Shown here: piece after piece, positions 5,811-10,059 of the stretch
Position numbering within the stretch: the stretch's first letter is position 1
Layout: every line of letters starts with the position of its first letter
Position numbers and translations under genes: made by a program
Assembly: GCA_900766185.1 (NCBI GenBank)
Contig: CAAFUL010000114.1
Location: forward strand, 1 to 10,059
Reading direction: 5' to 3'
Length of the DNA stretch: 10,059 bases
Origin: an uncultured Johnsonella sp.
GTDB lineage: Bacteria; Bacillota; Clostridia; Lachnospirales; Lachnospiraceae
Notes under the pieces: generated by a model
The model's database searches: none
What the model was told of the DNA's origin: nothing
Seen by the model: the letters and a program-made list of their open reading frames with translations, nothing else

Positions 5811-7055
5811 ATGGTAAGGGAGAGTATAGAATTTGTAGTAGGTCATGACAAAGAAGTCGGAGAGGCTATAAAAAAAGAATGGTTAAGACAGAAGAATAAT
5901 CTTGAGCTTATAGCTTCTGAGAATATAGTGTCTGAGGCGGTTATGGCAGCCATGGGAAGTGTGCTTACCAATAAGTATGCGGAAGGATATCCGGGGAAAA
6001 GATATTATGGAGGCTGTGAGGCGGTTGATATAGTTGAAAATATAGCTATAGAAAGAGTAACTAAACTTTTTGGCTGTGAGTATGCCAATGTGCAGCCGCA
6101 TTCGGGAGCACAGGCAAATATGGCAGTATTCCTTTCAATGCTCAAGGTCGGAGATACTGTTCTCGGTATGAACTTAGAACATGGCGGACACCTTACTCAT
6201 GGTTCACCTGTGAATTTTTCAGGTCAAAACTATAACATAGTTTCATACGGTGTAGATGCTAACGGATATCTTGATTATGAAGATTTGGAAGCAAAGGCTC
6301 TTAAGCATAAACCGAAACTTATAATCGCAGGTGCCAGTGCCTATGCAAGAACCATAGACTTTAAAAGATTCAGAGAGGTTGCCGATAAGGTAGGAGCCTA
6401 TCTTTTAGTGGATATGGCACATATAGCAGGACTTGTGGCAACTGGACTTCATCCAAGTCCGTTCGGATATGCCCATGTAGTTACAAGTACTACACATAAG
6501 ACCCTTAGAGGTCCAAGAGGAGGCATAATACTTTCAAGCAATGAAATTGCCGAGAAGTTTAACTTTAATAAGGCTATATTTCCGGGGATACAGGGCGGAC
6601 CTCTTGAGCATGTAATAGCAGCTAAGGCGGTATGCTTTGGAGAGGCGCTTAAAAGTGATTTTAAGGATTATCAAAAGCAGGTACTGGCAAATGCCAAGGA
6701 ATTGGCAGCAAGCCTTGTGGAAGAAGGAGTTAAAGTACTTACCGGCGGAACGGATAACCACCTTATGTTGCTGGATCTAAGGGGAAGCGGTGTAACCGGC
6801 AAGGAACTCCAGATAAAATGTGATGAGGTCAATATCACACTTAACAAAAATACTGTGCCTAATGACCCTGAGAGCCCCTTTATTACCAGCGGTGTAAGAA
6901 TAGGAACCCCGGCGGTCACTTCAAGGGGATTAAAAGAGAAGGATATGAAGAAAGTTGCAAAACTTTTAGCTTTGTGCATAAAAGATTTTGATAACAGCAG
7001 GGAGTACATAAAATCCGAGGTTGAAAAAATATGTGCGGAGTATCCTATATATTAG
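5811..7055 (+). CDS. glyA: Serine hydroxymethyltransferase
   Basis: This cytoplasmic PLP enzyme interconverts serine plus tetrahydrofolate with glycine plus 5,10-methylene-tetrahydrofolate, the main source of one-carbon units for purines, thymidylate and methionine. The 414 residues from ATG 5811 match the usual length. Visible signatures are LIASENIVS near the N-terminus, the NKYAEGYPGKRYYGG substrate segment, HLTHG, the DMAHIAGL region and the PLP-binding Lys230 in TTHKTLRGPRGG. The GTPAVTSRG segment near the C-terminus is intact. It is followed after 20 nt by apt; a purine-salvage enzyme next to a one-carbon enzyme is metabolically coherent. No glycine riboswitch is seen in the 65-nt gap upstream. 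Confidence 0.96.
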   Translation: MVRESIEFVVGHDKEVGEAIKKEWLRQKNNLELIASENIVSEAVMAAMGSVLTNKYAEGYPGKRYYGGCEAVDIVENIAIERVTKLFGCEYANVQPHSGAQANMAVFLSMLKVGDTVLGMNLEHGGHLTHGSPVNFSGQNYNIVSYGVDANGYLDYEDLEAKALKHKPKLIIAGASAYARTIDFKRFREVADKVGAYLLVDMAHIAGLVATGLHPSPFGYAHVVTSTTHKTLRGPRGGIILSSNEIAEKFNFNKAIFPGIQGGPLEHVIAAKAVCFGEALKSDFKDYQKQVLANAKELAASLVEEGVKVLTGGTDNHLMLLDLRGSGVTGKELQIKCDEVNITLNKNTVPNDPESPFITSGVRIGTPAVTSRGLKEKDMKKVAKLLALCIKDFDNSREYIKSEVEKICAEYPIY

Positions 7056-7063
7056 ATCAAGAG

Positions 7064-7068
7064 AAGGA
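7064..7068 (+). promoter_or_regulatory. Ribosome binding site that sets the apt start
   Basis: AAGGA lies 7 nt before ATG 7076. An in-frame ATG at 7031, inside the end of glyA, has no such site and would add 15 residues with no family match. Confidence 0.65.
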
Positions 7069-7075
7069 TAAGCAG

Positions 7076-7600
7076 ATGAAAAAGTTAGAAGAATATATAA
7101 GAAGTATTGTTGACTTTCCTGAAAAGGGAATAATATTCAGAGATATTACCAGTATATTGCAGGATGCGGACGGACTTGCACTGGCAATAGATGGTATAAG
7201 AAAAGAGATTAAGGATTTGGATTATGATCTGATAGTCGGACCTGAATCAAGAGGCTTTATATTCGGCGTGCCGGTTGCCTATGCAGAGCATAAACCATTT
7301 ATACCTATCAGAAAAGAGGGTAAGCTTCCCTGTGAAACTATAGGCGTGGAATACGAGCTTGAATATGGAAAAGCTAAGCTTGAAATACACAAAGATGCTA
7401 TTAAAAAAGGTCAGAAGGTTGTTATTGTAGATGACCTGATAGCTACCGGAGGAACCACCAAAGCAATGGTAGATTTGATAGAAAAGCTTGGCGGAGAAGT
7501 GGTTAAACTTATGTTTATTATAGAACTTAAGGGCTTAAAAGGAAGAGATAAAATAAAAGGATATGATGCAACCTCACTGGTAAGTTATGAAGGAAAATAG
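7076..7600 (+). CDS. apt: Adenine phosphoribosyltransferase
   Basis: This enzyme salvages adenine by joining it to PRPP, giving AMP and pyrophosphate, in the cytoplasm. The 174-residue length fits bacterial Apt. The N-terminal IVDFPEKGIIFRDIT segment is characteristic, as are the GPESRGFIFG stretch and the PRPP-binding loop VVIVDDLIATGGTT (about residues 115–128, acidic pair at 119–120). It lies 20 nt after glyA, and its last 14 nt overlap the start of cbiD, so the two are translationally linked. Confidence 0.96.
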   Translation: MKKLEEYIRSIVDFPEKGIIFRDITSILQDADGLALAIDGIRKEIKDLDYDLIVGPESRGFIFGVPVAYAEHKPFIPIRKEGKLPCETIGVEYELEYGKAKLEIHKDAIKKGQKVVIVDDLIATGGTTKAMVDLIEKLGGEVVKLMFIIELKGLKGRDKIKGYDATSLVSYEGK

Positions 7601-8882
7601 TTTAAGTATTAATGAGTATAACGAGCGTTATGCCGAGAACGGACTAAGGCACGGTTATACTACAGGTACCTGTGCCACAGCTGCAACTACAGCCGCTCTT
7701 ATGACTTTGATGAAGGAGGAAGTGGCTTTAGTTTCTGTTGATACTCCGGCAGGTATAAGACTGAGTATAGAGGTTGAAGATACAAGACTTGATAAAAACA
7801 GTGCCTTTTGTAGTGTAAGAAAGTTTTCCGGTGATGATCCGGATATTACAGACGGCATAGAGGTCTGTTCAACGGTAAGCTATATTGAGGATACTTCTTT
7901 TGAAGGAGTGCAGGTTGATATAGATGGAGGCATAGGTGTAGGAAGGGTTACTAAAAAGGGACTGGATCAGCCTATAGGAAATGCCGCAATCAACTCAACA
8001 CCCAGAAGAATGATCAAGGAGCATGTTGAAGAAATAGCCAAAAGGTATGGCTTAAGGGGAACAATAAAAGTGGTGATTTCCGTACCCGAGGGTGAAGAAA
8101 AGGCTAAAAAGACCTTTAATCCTAAGCTTGGGATAATAGGCGGTATATCAATACTCGGAACTACAGGTATAGTTACCCCTATGAGTAAAAAAGCTCTTAT
8201 AGATACTATTAAGGTAGAGCTTAAGGTAAGACTTGAAAGTTCCGATATAATAGTCGGAGTGCCCGGAAACTATGCGATAAGTTATTCCAATGCAAATTAC
8301 GGCATACCTATGGAGCTGCCGGTGGAATTCAGCAATTATATAGGTGAGGCACTTGATTTGGCTGTTAATTTAAGAGCCGGCTCTATACTTTTAATAGGTC
8401 ATATAGGAAAGTTTGTAAAAGTGGCAGCAGGAATTATGAACACACATTCCAATGAAGCCGATGCCAGATGTGAGATTTTGGCAGCTCATGTATTAAAGGC
8501 AAAATTTAAGACTGTAAAGGGACTTAATATAGACTTATCCACAGAAAAAGAAGAAAGTACAGAGCTTAAGCTTTATCGTTATGAACTTGCAAAAAAGATG
8601 CTTGAGAGCAATACGACAGATGAAGCGGTGGATATACTTGTTGCAGAAGGTATAGTATCCGAGGTGGCAAGCTCTATAGTAAAAGATATGCACTCCCATG
8701 TGTACCGCCGTATAAATAAGGCAGTTACTTTAAGAGATAAGCTTGGAAAGGCTGACGGAAGCGAGAGTGCCGCTTATATGAAAAATTTTAAGCTCGGTGT
8801 AATTACCTTTAATAATAATTATGGAGAGCTTGCAAGGTACGGAGATGTAGAGGAGCTGCTTGAGCGTATAAAAGGAGTTTAG
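7587..8882 (+). CDS. cbiD: Cobalt-precorrin-5B C(1)-methyltransferase CbiD
   Basis: CbiD methylates C1 of cobalt-precorrin-5B in the anaerobic (early cobalt insertion) branch of cobalamin synthesis, using S-adenosylmethionine. The family opening HGYTTGTCATAAT is at about residues 22–34, followed by the DDPDITDG segment, the NPKLGIIGGISILGTTGIVTPMS core and the LLIGHIGKFVKVAAGIMNTHS segment. At 431 residues it is somewhat longer than typical CbiD (about 360–390 residues); the extra length appears to be in the C-terminal half. The ATG lies within the end of apt with no strong ribosome binding site, suggesting coupled translation. No other cobalamin gene and no obvious cobalamin riboswitch is in the window, so it is displaced from the usual cbi cluster or belongs to a scattered pathway. 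Confidence 0.92.
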   Translation: MKENSLSINEYNERYAENGLRHGYTTGTCATAATTAALMTLMKEEVALVSVDTPAGIRLSIEVEDTRLDKNSAFCSVRKFSGDDPDITDGIEVCSTVSYIEDTSFEGVQVDIDGGIGVGRVTKKGLDQPIGNAAINSTPRRMIKEHVEEIAKRYGLRGTIKVVISVPEGEEKAKKTFNPKLGIIGGISILGTTGIVTPMSKKALIDTIKVELKVRLESSDIIVGVPGNYAISYSNANYGIPMELPVEFSNYIGEALDLAVNLRAGSILLIGHIGKFVKVAAGIMNTHSNEADARCEILAAHVLKAKFKTVKGLNIDLSTEKEESTELKLYRYELAKKMLESNTTDEAVDILVAEGIVSEVASSIVKDMHSHVYRRINKAVTLRDKLGKADGSESAAYMKNFKLGVITFNNNYGELARYGDVEELLERIKGV

Positions 8883-8890
8883 AATTAAAT

Positions 8891-9150
8891 AAAGTTTAAA
8901 ACTCCCTGTAACTTTGTTTTTGTAATATTTGTTTTTTGAAAGAGTAAATTTTAACTCTTACAGATGAGTGTATTAGTATAGGCTTTCTACACAATAGGCA
9001 AGAAAGCCTATGCTATATTTAATACTTCGTCAGGGCTTAGTGCATAAGTTTTCTACATAGTAGGGGAGAATAAGCAACACAGCCTGTTATTATCGGTAAA
9101 ATTTTTCAAAAAATGTTACAATATCAAGTTGTAGGGAGTTTTTTAATTCA
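8891..9150. repeat. Second-type foldback repeat downstream of cbiD
   Basis: The two ends of this gene-free stretch are inverted repeats. AACTCCCTGTAAC (8900–8912) pairs with GTTGTAGGGAGTT (9128–9140) over all 13 positions if two G·T pairs are allowed. Pairing continues inward imperfectly, since TTGTAATATT…TTTTTTGAAA on the left corresponds to the complement of TTTCAAAAAATGTTACAA (9105–9122) on the right. TTAA flanks both termini (8896–8899 and 9143–9146) and could be a target duplication. Inside are two hairpins: 8979–8988 with 9001–9010 (10 bp perfect, extendable to about 8963–9031) and 9031–9085. Both carry TTTCTACA on the ascending side and loop (8984–8991 and 9050–9057). No open reading frame is present. 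It may also act as the transcription end for the converging cbiD and ProX genes. Confidence 0.6.
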
Positions 9151-9159
9151 AATATAAAA

Positions 9160-9699
9160 TTACCCATGTAAACTCACAAGTTCAGCGCTATACCCAAGCG
9201 CAGGTATAATCTTCTTAAGCACATCCTCCGTTCTAAGCTTAAGATGGTATCTGTTATCACTTGGATTTACTCCAAAGGACTCATCATTAAGTATCTCCCT
9301 GTCAAGTATAAGCTCAACTTCTTTGTCTTTATCCATAGTCAGGCAAAAAAGGGAAGCGCTGCCCGGCTTTACACCTATTTTTTCACTCATAAGCTCGGGA
9401 GAAGCAAAACTTGGTCTTGATATATCAAGGGCATCTCTAAATTCTTTGGTATCAAAACGCTTATCTGCAGGCATTATTAGTAAATAAAATGTGGTCTTTT
9501 TTTGATTTGTCAAAAATACCGACTTTCTAATCTCGCAGCCCAGTGCCTTAGCAACTGCACTGCTTTCATCCATACTGTTTACAATATCATTTTCTACATA
9601 TTCATAGGGAACTTTAAGTCTATCTAAAAGCTCAAATACATAAAGTACATTATCAGGTGCATCTATAGGTTTGCTGTTTTTTAATTCACTGATATACAT
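9160..9699 (-). CDS. ProX-type prolyl-tRNA deacylase (YbaK/EbsC domain)
   Basis: This 179-residue cytoplasmic protein belongs to the INS/YbaK superfamily of trans-editing deacylases, closest by eye to ProX/PrdX (ProXp-ala), which hydrolyse mischarged Ala-tRNA(Pro). Visible family segments are KSVFLTNQKKTTFYLLIMPADKRFD (about residues 59–83), SRPSFASPELMSEKIGVKPGSAS and the following VELILDREIL strand. The stretch that in relatives often reads HPxxNT appears here as NPSDNRYHL, so the His is not at the usual place; deacylase activity is likely but specificity is uncertain. The start is well supported: AAGGAGG lies 7 nt upstream (complement of 9707–9713). It converges on cbiD with a repeat between them, and its promoter directly abuts the right-hand foldback repeat. 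Confidence 0.85.
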   Translation of the reverse strand: MYISELKNSKPIDAPDNVLYVFELLDRLKVPYEYVENDIVNSMDESSAVAKALGCEIRKSVFLTNQKKTTFYLLIMPADKRFDTKEFRDALDISRPSFASPELMSEKIGVKPGSASLFCLTMDKDKEVELILDREILNDESFGVNPSDNRYHLKLRTEDVLKKIIPALGYSAELVSLHG

Positions 9700-9732
9700 A
9701 GTAATACCTCCTTGTTAATAAATGTACAATAA

Positions 9733-9761
9733 ATAATAACATTTCTATAATTTATTTTCAA
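9733..9761 (-). promoter_or_regulatory. Predicted housekeeping promoter for the ProX gene
   Basis: On the minus strand TTGAAA (complement of 9756–9761) and TATTAT (complement of 9733–9738) are 17 nt apart, in a very AT-rich stretch. Transcription would start near 9726, about 27 nt before the ATG. The −35 ends 9 bp from the start of repeat homology at 9771. Confidence 0.5.
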
Positions 9762-9770
9762 TAAAATACC

Positions 9771-10059
9771 TATAATGATTTATCGGGGAGTTAGTAACAT
9801 AAACAATTAGGCAGCAATAGTTAACAGAAACACTCCCCACTTCAATCATAATCGCAGTACTGTTAATAAAGTTTCGACAAACTTAGTACAGACTGCGGAA
9901 CTCGCTTGTCCACCATGCTTTTAGGTATAAAGCTAAGTTCCGCAGTCTGTGTGAATTTGTCGAAGCTTTGAGAAAGGGTTGCTGGTATGATTGAATTATA
10001 CGGAGTTTTGTTATAAACTAATAACCACAAACTATTATAATTGTTTATGTTGCCAACTC
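9771..10059. repeat. Foldback (MITE-like) intergenic repeat, right copy, inverted relative to the left
   Basis: This copy is seen nearly end to end. GAGTT…AACATAAACAATTA at 9788–9809 is matched by its reverse complement at 10038–10059 (20/22). Inward, TTCAATCATA (9841–9850) pairs with 9986–9995, TTCGACAAA (9873–9881) with 9956–9964, and ACAGACTGCGGAACT (9888–9902) pairs perfectly with 9936–9950 around a 33-nt tip. The terminal segment has its own small palindrome (GGGGAGT 9785–9791 with ACTCCCC 9832–9838). Positions 9771–9878 match the complement of 132–239. No open reading frame is visible. The outer boundary lies at or beyond the window end. MITE-like mobility is inferred; the perfect stems would also suit a structured RNA. 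Confidence 0.8.

Noticed and set aside
6671..7009. Minus-strand open frame opposite the end of glyA
   Set aside because: It lies wholly within a highly conserved coding gene and has no family features.
7560..7600. Cobalamin riboswitch ahead of cbiD
   Set aside because: cbiD starts inside apt, leaving no untranslated leader, and no B12-box-like sequence was seen upstream.
8874..8905. Intrinsic terminator of cbiD (GGAGTTT paired with AAACTCC)
   Set aside because: The stem is only 7 bp and AT-rich, the loop is 18 nt, and the following T tract is interrupted and displaced; it is better seen as part of the foldback repeat edge.
1..10059. Whole window as a composite transposon bounded by inverted repeats
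   Set aside because: The enclosed genes are ordinary chromosomal genes with matching codon style, no transposase or integrase is present, and the repeats are short non-coding elements likely dispersed through the genome.

Overview
The window is AT-rich, with purine-rich coding strands, frequent ATA and AGA codons and strong GGAG-type ribosome binding sites. Together with the families present (SH3–NlpC/P60 wall hydrolase, barnase/barstar, RecJ, CbiD and a ProX-type deacylase) this points to a low-GC Firmicute. An anaerobic Clostridia/Lachnospiraceae-like genome is my best guess, but genus cannot be fixed from sequence alone.

Layout. (1) 1–239: part of a foldback repeat. (2) 235–969, minus strand: an SDR-family (FabG-like) oxidoreductase. 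(3) 970–1087: a compact divergent promoter region. (4) 1088–3262, plus strand: a two-gene secreted unit, an SH3–SH3–NlpC/P60 wall hydrolase followed 12 nt later by a membrane-targeted barnase-type ribonuclease. (5) 3263–3770: about 500 bp of gene-free, repeat-packed DNA. (6) 3771–8882, plus strand: barstar, recJ, glyA, apt and cbiD, tightly packed and probably at least partly co-transcribed. (7) 8883–9159: a second type of foldback repeat. (8) 9160–9699, minus strand: a ProX/YbaK-family prolyl-tRNA deacylase with its own promoter. (9) 9771–10059: a second copy of the first foldback repeat, inverted relative to the left copy.

The most interesting content is a complete but physically split barnase–barstar pair. 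The RNase sits in an operon with a predicted secreted peptidoglycan hydrolase. Its predicted inhibitor sits beyond a 500-bp repeat block, at the head of a housekeeping operon, and overlaps recJ. The RNase keeps the catalytic Lys/Glu/Arg/Arg/His set of barnase, but the contact position Arg59 is Tyr. The barstar keeps Asp35 but has milder substitutions at other contact positions. This looks like an exported nuclease with a cytoplasmic immunity protein that has diverged from the Bacillus pair; partnership is inferred, not shown.

The second theme is intergenic foldback DNA. The two copies bounding the window share a 108-bp arm (103/108 identical by eye) in opposite orientation. The better-covered copy has near-identical terminal inverted repeats. 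Each copy is a long hairpin whose tip differs between copies although pairing is kept. Neither encodes a protein, so they look like MITE-type non-autonomous elements or mobile structured-RNA elements. A different foldback lies downstream of cbiD, and two further repeat types lie between the RNase and barstar genes.
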